From the NCBI GenBank assembly GCA_031285165.1, contig JAITWR010000107.1, positions 1 through 37,646 of the forward strand: 37,646 bases of DNA. Direction: 5' to 3'. A program made the position numbers and the translations under genes. Shown here in pieces: positions 1 through 8,994 of this stretch (its first letter is position 1; each line of letters starts with the position of its first letter). Below the pieces are notes generated by a model. That model searched no databases, had not been told where the DNA came from, and was given only the letters and a program-made list of their open reading frames with translations. The DNA is from Novosphingobium sp. GTDB taxonomy: Bacteria > Pseudomonadota > Alphaproteobacteria > Sphingomonadales > Sphingomonadaceae.

Positions 1-385
1 CGCCGCCGCGATAGTCGCGAAAGCCGTATTTCGCATCGTAGGCATAGTCGGCATGGCCGGGGCGATAGGCCATGGCAACTTCGGAATAGTCCTTCGAGCG
101 CTGGTCGACGTTCTCGATCATCAGGCTGATCGGGGTGCCGGTGGTGCGCTGTATGCCGTCCGGGCCGTCGAACACGCCCGAAAGGATGCGGACCCGGTCG
201 GGCTCCTGCCGCTGCGTGGTGAACCGCGACTGGCCGGGACGGCGCGCGTCGAGGAATGGCTGAAGGTCGGCCTCTGCGATCGCCAGCCCCGGCGGGCAGC
301 CGTCGACAACGGCGCCCAGCGCCGGCCCGTGGCTTTCACCCCAGGTCGTGAAACGGAACAGGCGGCCGAAGCTGTTGACGCTCAT
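1..385 (-). CDS. aroC: Chorismate synthase, N-terminal part (runs off left edge)
   Basis: Reverse-strand translation from ATG at 385: [74 protein letters not shown]; matches chorismate synthase N-terminus (TxGESHG). Confidence 0.95.
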   Translation of the reverse strand, partial: MSVNSFGRLFRFTTWGESHGPALGAVVDGCPPGLAIAEADLQPFLDARRPGQSRFTTQRQEPDRVRILSGVFDGPDGIQRTTGTPISLMIENVDQRSKDYSEVAMAYRPGHADYAYDAKYGFRDYRGG

Positions 386-501
386 GCAGGCGGCTTTGTC
401 GTGGATGGCGTGAAAAGTCCACTCCCCCGAGGCACCGCGACGGGCTAAGGGAATGGCCGGCGCGGCCCTCCGCGCGCCACCCGCCTGGACAGGAGCACCT
501 C

Positions 502-846
502 TTGAGCATCACTCTCTACGGCATTCCCAACTGCGACACGGTCAGGAAAGCGCGCAACTGGCTGGACGCCAGAGGCGTCGCCCATGCATTCCACGACTAC
601 AGGAAGCAGGGCGCCGACCCGGCGAAAATCGCTGGCTGGGTGGAGCAGGCAGGCTGGGAAAAAGTGCTCAACCGCGCGGGTACGACATTCAGGAAACTGC
701 CCGATACCGACAAGGCAGGACTCGACGCCGGGAAAGCGGTGGCAGTGATGGCCGCCAACCCCAGCGCGATCAAGCGGCCGGTAGTCGAATACCCCGGCGG
801 ACTGCTGATCGGCTTCAGGGAAAGCGAGTGGGAGCAGGTGTTCTAG
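502..846 (+). CDS. ArsC/Spx/YffB-family thioredoxin-fold protein
   Basis: [22 protein letters not shown]... typical YffB/Spx-like N-terminus and RPVVEYPGG motif. Confidence 0.85.
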   Translation: MSITLYGIPNCDTVRKARNWLDARGVAHAFHDYRKQGADPAKIAGWVEQAGWEKVLNRAGTTFRKLPDTDKAGLDAGKAVAVMAANPSAIKRPVVEYPGGLLIGFRESEWEQVF

Positions 847-987
847 CTGGAGGCAGTGCTGTGGATTGCGCGGACGCATAATCCGCGGTGCGACCTGCCG
901 GAGCGGTTCGGCGCTTTCGCGACTGGCGGGCAGGCGATGCTTGCAAACGCATATTCGTGCGCTGTCGGATGAGCCGGGAAGAAGGAT

Positions 988-1018
988 TGTTACGGCAAAT
1001 TCATGTAATGTAACATTG
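988..1018. promoter_or_regulatory. Candidate metal-regulator (Zur-like) operator upstream of TonB receptor
   Basis: TGTTAC (988-993) .. GTAACA (1010-1015), and AATGT-A-ACATT (1007-1017), AT-rich in a GC-rich context, ~90 nt upstream of the receptor start. Confidence 0.3.
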
Positions 1019-1053
1019 TCGCATCACGGGCACACGCCTAGGAGAAGCGTCGC

Positions 1054-1069
1054 GGGCGGTTCGCCGCCC
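1054..1069 (+). other. Perfect GC stem with TTCG tetraloop in 5' UTR of TonB receptor
   Basis: GGGCGG-TTCG-CCGCCC followed by TTT, 36 nt before the start codon. Confidence 0.45.
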
Positions 1070-1105
1070 TTTCGGCGTTACGTTATATTATCTCGATGAG
1101 GCGAC

Positions 1106-3211
1106 ATGGTGCGGATGAGGTTGGGCACGGGCTGTGCGCTGGCGGTTTTGTTCGCGCCGGCGGCGGCATATGCCGGGGATACCGCGGCTTCCCCCGCGCC
1201 GGAGGCGTCCGGCCCTCGGGGCGATCAGGCTTATCATGACAAGCCCGATACCGAGATCGTCGTCACCGGCGCCTTGCAGGCCAACCGGCAGGATATGCTC
1301 TCCGGGGTCGCGGTGGTGCAGGGTGCAGCGTTGACCCAGGCGCTGCGGCCTTCGATCGGTGAGACGCTGGCGCGCACGCCGGGCGTCTCGGCCACTTCCT
1401 TCGGCCCTACCGCGTCGCGCCCGGTGCTGCGCGGCTTTCAGGGCGAGCGGGTCAGCGTACTCAGCGACGGCCTCGGCGCGATCGACGTTTCCAGCACGTC
1501 CGCCGATCATGCAACGGTGGTGAACCCGCTGCTGGCCGAGCGCATCGAAGTGCTGCGCGGGCCGCAGTCGCTGCTTTACGGATCTTCGGCGATCGGCGGC
1601 GCGGTCAACATCATCGACCGGCGCATTCCCGTCACGGTGCCCGACGAGCCGGTGCATGTCGGTGCGCTCGCCACCTACGGTTCGGCAGCGCACGAACGGT
1701 CGGTCGCGGGCTCGATCGACCTGCCCGTGGCGAGCCGCTGGGTGATCCATGCCGACGGCAGCTATGCCAGGAGCGGCGACATGCGGATCGGCGGCCATGC
1801 GCTGACCCCGAAACTGCGTGCCCGGGCGCTGGCCAGCGGCTTCGGCGAGGCCGCCGCGGTCAGGGGCGAACTGCCCAACACCGCAGCGAGAACCTGGACC
1901 GCCGGCGTCGGCGCTGCCTATATCGGCGACGGCGGCACGATCGGCATCGCCTACAGCCGCTACGACAGCCTTTACGGTGTGCCGATCCGCTATGCCACGC
2001 AGCCCGGCGAGGGACAGGAGGCGCCGCGACTCAGCCTGGTGCAGAACCGCATCGATGCGCGGGCAGAGATCGAGGCCGGCGGCAGCGTGATCGACAAGAT
2101 CGGTTTCCGCTTCGCCTATGCCGCCTACCGCCATTTCGAGCTTGGCGAGGACGGCGCGATCGGTACGGCCTTCTACAACAAGGGGCTGGAGGGCCGGCTC
2201 GAGCTGACCCAGGCAAGGCACGGCGCCTGGCATGGCGTCACCGGCGCGCAATTCTTCACCCGCGACTTCAACGCCGTCGGCAACGAGGCGTTCCTGCCTG
2301 CAAGCAAGACCGCACAGGTCAGCCTGTTCACGTTGCAGCAGCTCGATCTGGGCAAGCTCAGATTCGAAGCCGGCGCGCGCTACGAGCATGCGAGCGTGCG
2401 CGCCGATCCCGCTGCGGGCCAGCCGCAATTCTTCGCGGGCGAGCGCCGGTTCGATACCGTTTCCGGCTCGCTCGGCGCCTCGTACAATTTCGCCGGCAAC
2501 TGGCGCATCGGTGTCAACGTCTCGCGCACCGCGCGGGCGCCGGCGGCCGAGGAGCTTTTCGCCAACGGCCCGCACGGCGGCACCGAGTCTTTCGAAATCG
2601 GCGACCCGGATTTCCGGCCCGAACGGTCCTGGGGCGTCGAGGCGATCCTGCGCGGCAGCGGGGCCGGCTACACTTTCGAAGCCTCGGCCTTTCATAGCTG
2701 GTTTGCGAACTTCATCTACGAGAGCCCGACAGGCACGGTCGAGGGCGGCCTGCCGGTCTATCGGTTCCGCCAGGCCGATGCGCGCTACTACGGCTTCGAG
2801 GCGCAGGGCTCGCTGGTGCTCGCGCGCCGGGGCGATGCCAGCCTCAGCATCGACGCGCTGGCCGATTATGTTCACGCAACGATCCGGAATGTCGGCCCGG
2901 CACCGCGCATCCCGCCTTTCCGCGTGCTCGGCGGAATTTCCTGCAATACGCCCGGATTCGACGTGCGCGGCGAGGTCGAGCGGGTGAGCGCGCAGGGCCG
3001 CATATCGGCTTTCGAGACGGCAACGCCGGGCTACACCATGGTCAATGCCGAAGTGAACATCCGCCCCTGGGGCCGGGAGCGGCCGTTGAGCTTCGCGCTT
3101 TCGGCAAACAACCTGTTTGATGTCGATGCGCGGCGCCATGCGTCCTTTCTCAAGGACTATGCCCCGCTGGCCGGGCGAGACATTCGCATCACGGCCAGAG
3201 TGAATTTCTGA
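1106..3211 (+). CDS. TonB-dependent outer-membrane receptor, ZnuD-like
   Basis: Signal peptide, plug (VLRGFQGERVSVLSDGLG..ERIEVLRGPQSLLYGSSAIGGAVNIID) and C-terminus NNLFDVDARRHASFLKDYAPLAGRDIRITARVNF. Confidence 0.88.
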   Translation: MVRMRLGTGCALAVLFAPAAAYAGDTAASPAPEASGPRGDQAYHDKPDTEIVVTGALQANRQDMLSGVAVVQGAALTQALRPSIGETLARTPGVSATSFGPTASRPVLRGFQGERVSVLSDGLGAIDVSSTSADHATVVNPLLAERIEVLRGPQSLLYGSSAIGGAVNIIDRRIPVTVPDEPVHVGALATYGSAAHERSVAGSIDLPVASRWVIHADGSYARSGDMRIGGHALTPKLRARALASGFGEAAAVRGELPNTAARTWTAGVGAAYIGDGGTIGIAYSRYDSLYGVPIRYATQPGEGQEAPRLSLVQNRIDARAEIEAGGSVIDKIGFRFAYAAYRHFELGEDGAIGTAFYNKGLEGRLELTQARHGAWHGVTGAQFFTRDFNAVGNEAFLPASKTAQVSLFTLQQLDLGKLRFEAGARYEHASVRADPAAGQPQFFAGERRFDTVSGSLGASYNFAGNWRIGVNVSRTARAPAAEELFANGPHGGTESFEIGDPDFRPERSWGVEAILRGSGAGYTFEASAFHSWFANFIYESPTGTVEGGLPVYRFRQADARYYGFEAQGSLVLARRGDASLSIDALADYVHATIRNVGPAPRIPPFRVLGGISCNTPGFDVRGEVERVSAQGRISAFETATPGYTMVNAEVNIRPWGRERPLSFALSANNLFDVDARRHASFLKDYAPLAGRDIRITARVNF

Positions 3212-3267
3212 GGAAGCCGCCAAAGTCCTTGCCCCCATGCACCGGCCGGGGGTAAGGGCGCGCCGCC

Positions 3268-4461
3268 ATGCTTACCAACTTGCAGCAGCAGCCCGCCGAT
3301 GCGCTTCTCGCGCTGATCAAGCTCCACAACGCAGACCCGCGGGCCGACAAGATCGACCTCGGTGTGGGCGTTTACCGGACCGGCCAGGGTGACACGCCGG
3401 TCTTCACCGCGGTCAAGGCGGCGGAAAAGCGGCTGGTCGAGACGCAGGATTCCAAAGCCTATCTCGGCCCCGAGGGCGACATGGGCTTCGTCACCGCGCT
3501 GATGCCCCATGTCTTCGGCAGGGAAGACCCGACGACTCAGGGGATATTGCAAGCCGGCCGCATCGAGGGCATGCAGACGCCGGGCGGCACCGGCTCGCTG
3601 CGGCTGGCGCTCGCCATGGTGAAGAAGGCGCAAGTCAGGCGCGTATGGATGGGCGTGCCGAGCTGGCCGAACCACGCGCAGATCTGCGCCGACCTCGGGC
3701 TGGAACTCAAGACTTTCAACCACGCCACGCCCGAGGGAGCGGCCGATATAGCGGCGCTGCGCGCGGCCGTGGCCGAGGCCGGGGAAGGCGACGCCTTCCT
3801 GCTGCACGGCTGCTGCCACAACCCTACCGGCATCGACTATACCGATGCCCATTGGGACGAGATCGCCGGCCTGTTCGCCGGGAACAAGGTTCTGCCCGTG
3901 CTCGACCTCGCCTATCAGGGCCTGGGCGCGGGCATGGACGAGGACGCCTATGGCGTGCGCCGCGTGCTTGCCGCGGTGCCCGAAGCACTGGTCGCCTATA
4001 GCTGCGACAAGAATTTCGGCCTCTACCGCGACCGCACCGGCGCGCTCTATGTGATGATGGCCGATGCAGCGCAGCTTCCGGCGGCGATGTCCAACGCTCA
4101 TGCCCTGGCGCGGGCCAACTGGTCGCAGCCGCCGGATCACGGCGCGGCGGCGGCGCGGATCGTGCTGGAGGACAAGGCGTTGACCGCGCAGTGGCTCGAC
4201 GAGCTGGACACGATGCGCGAACGCATGCGCCAGGTCCGCGCGCGCCTCGCCGCGGCGGGCAAAACCGGCGGTGTCGACCTGACCCCGCTCGGCGGGCAGA
4301 ACGGGCTGTTCTCGATCATCCCTTTCACCCCGGAGCAGGTGCAGGCGATGCGCGAAAGGCACGGCATCTATTTCGCCGGTTCGGGCCGCATCAATGTCGC
4401 CGGCCTGACGGTGGGCAACATCGACCGCTTCATCGCCGCCGTCGCGGACGTGACGGGGTGA
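3268..4461 (+). CDS. tyrB: Aromatic amino acid / aspartate aminotransferase (class I)
   Basis: MLTNLQQQPADALLALIKLHNADPRADKIDLGVGVYRT...LHGCCHNPTGID...SCDKNFGLYRDRTGAL. Confidence 0.88.
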   Translation: MLTNLQQQPADALLALIKLHNADPRADKIDLGVGVYRTGQGDTPVFTAVKAAEKRLVETQDSKAYLGPEGDMGFVTALMPHVFGREDPTTQGILQAGRIEGMQTPGGTGSLRLALAMVKKAQVRRVWMGVPSWPNHAQICADLGLELKTFNHATPEGAADIAALRAAVAEAGEGDAFLLHGCCHNPTGIDYTDAHWDEIAGLFAGNKVLPVLDLAYQGLGAGMDEDAYGVRRVLAAVPEALVAYSCDKNFGLYRDRTGALYVMMADAAQLPAAMSNAHALARANWSQPPDHGAAAARIVLEDKALTAQWLDELDTMRERMRQVRARLAAAGKTGGVDLTPLGGQNGLFSIIPFTPEQVQAMRERHGIYFAGSGRINVAGLTVGNIDRFIAAVADVTG

Positions 4462-4470
4462 CAGGAACGG

Positions 4471-4501
4471 CACGGCCGGTTCCCGAAGGGCGCCGGCCGT
4501 G
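4471..4501 (+). terminator. GC-rich stem-loop after aminotransferase (no U-tract)
   Basis: CACGGCCGG (4471-4479) / CCGGCCGTG (4493-4501), with inner CCC-GAA-GGG. Confidence 0.4.
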
Positions 4502-4507
4502 GCGGAA

Positions 4508-4650
4508 CTTCACGAAACTCGCCCATATGGCGCACGGCGAACTTTTTTGCCCGCGCGTTTCGCGGGCAGGAATTTCTCTGAAAAATCAGATGCCGGGACA
4601 ATGGGAAAGAGCCGCGCGGATCATCGCAGCCTTGCCCGGTGTAGGAAAGC
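4508..4650 (+). repeat. Intergenic element, copy A (paired with 36196-36325)
   Basis: CTTCACGAAACTCGCCCATATGGCGCACGGCGAACTTTTTTGC + GCCCGCG-hairpin + ... + GTGTAGGAAAGC; same ordered blocks in copy B. Confidence 0.55.
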
Positions 4651-4663
4651 CCGCTTTCGCCAG

Positions 4664-5281
4664 CTACCCCCGCAGGCTCTGCATCCGCTTCAGGTATCGC
4701 GCCAGCACGTCGATCTCGAGGTTGACCCTGTCGTCCGGTTGCAGCGCGCCGAGCGTCGTCACCCCGGCCGTGTGCGGGATGATGTTCACCGCGAAGTGGC
4801 AGGTGCCGTCGGCCTGGTCGGAAACGTCGTTCACCGTCAGCGATACGCCGTCGACCGTGATCGAGCCCTTGGGCGCGAGATAGGGCGCCAGCTCCGCCGG
4901 CGCCGAGAAGCTCACCCGGTGCGAATCGCCTTCGGGGCGGATGCCGAGCACCGTGCCCACCCCGTCGACATGGCCGGTGACGATATGCCCGCCCAGCTCG
5001 TCGCCCAGCTTCAGCGCCGGTTCGAGATTGAGCTGCCTGCCCGCTTCCCAGCGGCCGGGCACCGTGCAGGCCACCGTCTCGCCCGAAATATCGACCGCGA
5101 ACCACGAATCGCCCGCAGAGCCGCCCTTGTCCACCACGGTCAGGCATGTGCCCGAGCAGGCGATCGAGGCGCCCATGGCGATGCCGGCGGGATCGAAAGG
5201 CGAGGAGATGACCGCGCGCAGATCGCCCTGTCGGCGGGCTTCGCGGATCGTGCCGACGGCGGTGACTATTCCGGTGAACAT
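4664..5281 (-). CDS. ribE: Riboflavin synthase
   Basis: MFTGIVTAVGTIREARRQGD... duplicated lumazine-binding domains. Confidence 0.93.
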   Translation of the reverse strand: MFTGIVTAVGTIREARRQGDLRAVISSPFDPAGIAMGASIACSGTCLTVVDKGGSAGDSWFAVDISGETVACTVPGRWEAGRQLNLEPALKLGDELGGHIVTGHVDGVGTVLGIRPEGDSHRVSFSAPAELAPYLAPKGSITVDGVSLTVNDVSDQADGTCHFAVNIIPHTAGVTTLGALQPDDRVNLEIDVLARYLKRMQSLRG

Positions 5282-6243
5282 GGCGCGCGGTCATAGACTT
5301 CGAGCGTGTCGCTGCCAAGCCGGCGGCGATCGCTCATCCGCCACCGGCCATGCGCCCCGGCAAGCGAGGCGAGGCCGATATCGCCGATCGCCGGCCGTCC
5401 CCCGCCGATGACGATCGGCGCGCGGTAGAGCAGCAGCCGATCGACCAGGTCCGCCGCGAGGAACGCGGCCGCGGCCTGTGCGCCGCCTTCGACGAAAAGA
5501 TACTGCACGCCGTCCATGTTCGCGATCGCTTCGGGCGAGGGCAAGGCGTGCCACCCTTCGGGGACTTTTCCGCGCGTCAGCACCCAGCGTTCGGGACTGC
5601 GGTTCCCGAGCCCCGGCAAGCGCACGTCGAGCCCCGGCGCATCGGCGCGCAGCGTGCCGCCGCCGACCAGGATCGCATCGGCCCCGGCCCGCATCGCGTG
5701 GCCATGCGCGCGCGCCGCCTCGCCGGTGATCCACCGGCTTTCCCCGCCGGCCATGGCGATGCAGCCGTCCAGCGAGGTGGCGAGCTTCAGCGTTACATGC
5801 GGGCGATGCTTCACCCGCAAGGTGAGATATCCGGCCAGGCTCGCATGTGCCTGGGGTATTGCGAGAAATTCGGCGGCGATGCCGGCGGCGGCGATCCGGG
5901 CCAGACCCCGGCCCGCCGTGCGGGGATCGGGATCCCGGCAAGCGGCAACGACGCGCGAAAGCCCGGACGCCGCGATCAGGCAAGCGCATGCAGGGCCGCG
6001 CGCGCTGTCGTGCGCGCAAGGTTCCAGCGTCACGTAGAGCGTCGCGCCGTCCGCCGCATCGCCGGCCATCGCCAGCGCCACGGCCTCGGCATGCGGCCGT
6101 CCGCCCGGCCGGGTCCAGCCCCGGCCGACGACGCGGCCATCCCTGACGATCAGGGCGCCCACTGCGGGATTGGGCCGGCTGAGGGGCCGCCCGCGCGCGG
6201 CGATGCCCGCGGCGGCGGCCAGCCAGCGCGCATCGTCGCTCAC
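5266..6243 (-). CDS. ribD: Bifunctional diaminohydroxyphosphoribosylaminopyrimidine deaminase / 5-amino-6-(5-phosphoribosylamino)uracil reductase
   Basis: PNPAVGALIVRDG, PHAEAVAL, TLEPCAHDSARGPACACLI, LKLATSLDGCIA; GTG start overlaps upstream stop (GTGA); 3' end overlaps ribE. Confidence 0.92.
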   Translation of the reverse strand: MSDDARWLAAAAGIAARGRPLSRPNPAVGALIVRDGRVVGRGWTRPGGRPHAEAVALAMAGDAADGATLYVTLEPCAHDSARGPACACLIAASGLSRVVAACRDPDPRTAGRGLARIAAAGIAAEFLAIPQAHASLAGYLTLRVKHRPHVTLKLATSLDGCIAMAGGESRWITGEAARAHGHAMRAGADAILVGGGTLRADAPGLDVRLPGLGNRSPERWVLTRGKVPEGWHALPSPEAIANMDGVQYLFVEGGAQAAAAFLAADLVDRLLLYRAPIVIGGGRPAIGDIGLASLAGAHGRWRMSDRRRLGSDTLEVYDRAPCSPE

Positions 6244-6737
6244 TGGCGCCGGGAGCCGGGCTGCGGGGCGGGGGATGCCGCCGCGGCCCGGCGGGCGGCA
6301 AGCTGCTGCCCAGCCTGTTTCTGCATGGCCGCTTCTGCCGCCTGCTCGGCCCTGGCCCTGCGCTCGATCGCATCGACATCCATGCCCGACATGCGGCCGA
6401 GCGTCTTGTACATCTGCCGCACGTCCTCCTCGCGCCTGGCCTGTTCGGCGGCGAGGCGCTCCTTGCGCTTCTGGTTGGCGATGTTGGAGGCGATGATCTG
6501 CGCCTCGGTCCGGTGCGGATCCCAGACGGTGATGTAAGTCACCTCGGGCGGGCGCGGGCGGCCGCGCGCTCCTTCCTGCCACATCATCGAGAACAGCGCG
6601 ATCGTGCAGGCCGCGGCGGCCATGCCGATGCGCCAGCGGTTGTCACCCGCCTGGCGGACGACTTCGATGAAGTCCTCGATCACGCTCCGCGGGCTGCTGA
6701 CATGGCGGAAAAAGGTACTGGAGCGAATAAGGGCCAT
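6240..6737 (-). CDS. Hypothetical single-pass membrane protein with charged coiled-coil C-terminus
   Basis: Intact ORF, TM segment IGMAAAACTIALFSMMW, Glu/Arg-rich tail; overlaps ribD. Confidence 0.65.
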   Translation of the reverse strand: MALIRSSTFFRHVSSPRSVIEDFIEVVRQAGDNRWRIGMAAAACTIALFSMMWQEGARGRPRPPEVTYITVWDPHRTEAQIIASNIANQKRKERLAAEQARREEDVRQMYKTLGRMSGMDVDAIERRARAEQAAEAAMQKQAGQQLAARRAAAASPAPQPGSRRQ

Positions 6738-6893
6738 CGCGGCAAGATAGGAGCGCCCGGCGCTTTGCGCCAGAGCGATTTCGCGCCAGCCGGAATCGGC
6801 TTATGACCCGGAACTCACGACAAACAAAAGATTTTCTTGAGCCGTGCATGATATCGGCACCACTCGCCCCGCCCCCGTCACCTCATCCCGCAC

Positions 6894-6990
6894 CGTCACC
6901 CTGAACTTGTTTCAGGGTCCATCTCTCCGCCAACCCGGCGGCCTCAGGTGTAAAACGCCCGATGGACCCTGAAACAAGTTCAGGGTGACG
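6894..6990. repeat. 30-bp perfect inverted repeat, 37-nt spacer (CCCTGAACTTGTTTCAGGG family)
   Basis: CGTCACCCTGAACTTGTTTCAGGGTCCATC (6894-6923) / exact reverse complement (6961-6990). Confidence 0.95.
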
Positions 6991-7075
6991 AAGAAGGATG
7001 ACGGTGTGGGCGACGGGGAAGGGTGACGAGGAAGTCAGGGTGACGAAGCAGGGGGCGTAACGGTTCCGATTGTCC

Positions 7076-7120
7076 GCATCTTGCTCCAGGTTTTTGTTGT
7101 CGCATCGTTTTTTGCGCTAG
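7076..7120. repeat. Truncated copy of the 107-bp MITE-like element at 14559-14665
   Basis: gcatcttgctccaggtttttgttgtcgcatcgttttttgcgc, 40/42 identical to 14589-14630. Confidence 0.8.
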
Positions 7121-7848
7121 CCGAACGGTGCATAGAGCGTGCGGCCCTCGTGCTTCAGCCAGCGGTTAGCGGCGGCGAGATCGCCTTCGAACAGTTCGCC
7201 GAGCAATGCGTGGAAGCCCGGGCCATGGTCGAAATGGACCAGATGCGCGACTTCGTGCGCCACGACCGAACGCCGGACGAAATCGGGCGCCATGATCAGC
7301 CGCCAGTTGATCCGTATCGCCCCGTCCGGCGCGCAACTGCCCCAGCGCCGCCGGGCGCCGGACAGTGCCAGTCCGGGCACGGGCCGGCAGGCAAGGGCGC
7401 AATAGTCGGCAAGGTCGGCGCTGAACACTGCGCGCGCTTCCATTTCCAGCCAGCGCCGCAAGCGCCGGGGCAGCGCTTCCGCCGGCCCGCCGACACGGAT
7501 CGCATCGCCGCAAAGCACGGCCCGGCGCGGCGCTTGCGGCGCATGTTCGATCCCCAGCAGCCGGCCGCGATAGGCAAGGGTGCCGCCGGGCTCGGGCGCC
7601 TGCGTTCCGGGCAGCGCGGCATATTGCTGCGCCAGCCAGTCGGCGCGCGAATGGACGAAAGCCAGCGCTTCGGCAGTGCGGCCCCAGCGCGGGATCGAGA
7701 TGCGCACTTCGCTGCCGTCGGGCGCAAGGCGCAGCGTCATGCGGCGGGCATGGGCAAGGCGGCGGACGACGATCGGCAGGCTCTGCCCGCCCAGTTCGAT
7801 CGAGGGCGCCTCGCCCGGGTGGCGTTTCAGCCAGTCGATCATCGCCAT
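7117..7848 (-). CDS. YgjP-like (M48-type / SprT-like fold) metallopeptidase domain protein
   Basis: HExxH in VVAHEVAHLVHFDHGPGFH; RRRWGSCAPDGAIRINWRL motif. Confidence 0.9.
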   Translation of the reverse strand: MAMIDWLKRHPGEAPSIELGGQSLPIVVRRLAHARRMTLRLAPDGSEVRISIPRWGRTAEALAFVHSRADWLAQQYAALPGTQAPEPGGTLAYRGRLLGIEHAPQAPRRAVLCGDAIRVGGPAEALPRRLRRWLEMEARAVFSADLADYCALACRPVPGLALSGARRRWGSCAPDGAIRINWRLIMAPDFVRRSVVAHEVAHLVHFDHGPGFHALLGELFEGDLAAANRWLKHEGRTLYAPFG

Positions 7849-8312
7849 CCGGCATCGCTGTCCGGGCCGTCATGGGGCCAGACGATGTGATGTTCGAGCG
7901 GCCCGGCAACGTCCTCGCTCACCACCTTGCCGACGACCGAGGCACCGGCGCGATGCACCGCCTCGCCATCGCCGCTGATCAGGTGGTGCCAGCCGGGCAG
8001 CGGCTCGCCCTGTGCGCGCAGGCGATAGGCGCAGGTATCGGGCAGCCATTCGAGCCGGCCGGCAAGGCGCGGGGTCAGCCGCAGGCAGTCGGGCACGAAA
8101 GCGCGGCGGTGCCGGTAATCCTTGCAGCGCGCGGTCGCAAGGTCGAGCAGCTTGCAGGCAACATTGGTCGGATAGACTTCGCCGGTGTCCTCGTCCTCCA
8201 CTTTGTGCAGGCAGCATTTGCCGCAGCCGTCGCAGAGCGCTTCCCATTCGGCGCGGCTCAACGATTCGAGCGGGCGTTCCCAGAATCGCGCGGTGGCGGC
8301 TACTTCACCCAT
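7839..8312 (-). CDS. YcgN-family cysteine cluster protein
   Basis: CDGCGKCCLHKVEDEDTGEVYPTNVACKLLD; overlaps neighbours. Confidence 0.9.
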   Translation of the reverse strand: MGEVAATARFWERPLESLSRAEWEALCDGCGKCCLHKVEDEDTGEVYPTNVACKLLDLATARCKDYRHRRAFVPDCLRLTPRLAGRLEWLPDTCAYRLRAQGEPLPGWHHLISGDGEAVHRAGASVVGKVVSEDVAGPLEHHIVWPHDGPDSDAGWR

Positions 8313-8911
8313 TTTTCCAGTTCCGCCGCCACGTCTTCCTTCGCCTTGTCGATCGGCAGCAGCGCGATCGGCTCACCCTTGCGGCCCATCAGGAACGCGG
8401 TGCGGCTGTGGTCCATCAGATATCCGCCGGAAGTGCCCTTGCCCCTGGCATGATAGACCGCGAAAGCCTTGGCCGCGGCATCGATCTGCGCCTGCGTGCC
8501 GGTCAGCCCGAGCAGCCGGGGTGAGAAAGCGGCGGCGAATTCGCCCACCACCTGCGGCGTATCGCGCGCCGGATCGATCGTGACGAAGATCGGCTGCACC
8601 TGCCGCGCGAGATCGGGGTGCGCCTTTTCGAACAGGGCGAAACCCTGCATCATCTTCTGCACGTCCATCGGGCAGGCATCGGGGCAGAAGGAATAGCCGA
8701 AGTAGATGATCCGGTACTTGCCCGCGAAATCGTCCCAGCGGACAGGGCCTCCGTCCTTGCCGACCAGCGTGAAAGCCCCGCCGATGGCGGCGCCTTCCAG
8801 CGGCGGGCGTTCGGCGGGCTGCGAGGCGGGGCCATTGCATGCGGCAAGCACCAGCAGCGGAAAAAGCGCGGCAAGCGCGCGGAACGGGTTGGTCATAGCG
8901 CGCCGGTTCAT
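8300..8911 (-). CDS. SCO1/SenC family copper chaperone
   Basis: Lipoprotein-like signal (VLAACNG), GYSFCPDACPMDVQKM CxxxC motif, TIDPARDTP. Confidence 0.93.
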   Translation of the reverse strand: MNRRAMTNPFRALAALFPLLVLAACNGPASQPAERPPLEGAAIGGAFTLVGKDGGPVRWDDFAGKYRIIYFGYSFCPDACPMDVQKMMQGFALFEKAHPDLARQVQPIFVTIDPARDTPQVVGEFAAAFSPRLLGLTGTQAQIDAAAKAFAVYHARGKGTSGGYLMDHSRTAFLMGRKGEPIALLPIDKAKEDVAAELEKWVK

Positions 8912-8994
8912 GCTCTGCTAGGCTGCGCTTCGCAAGAAGGAGTTGCCGCCGGGGCTCGCAACCCGCGCGCGGCGCTCAACAGGAGGCATCAAGA

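Noticed and set aside
1088-3238. 716-aa minus-strand ORF
   Set aside because: Antisense shadow of the TonB receptor; high-GC artefact with low-complexity R/A/G composition
4549-4567. Hairpin GCCCGCG-CGTTT-CGCGGGC in element A as a rho-independent terminator
   Set aside because: The T-run precedes rather than follows the stem on the plus strand, and is read as an A-run on the minus strand
4440-6300. FMN riboswitch near the rib genes
   Set aside because: No recognisable RFN consensus; ribD starts inside an overlapping gene pair with no leader
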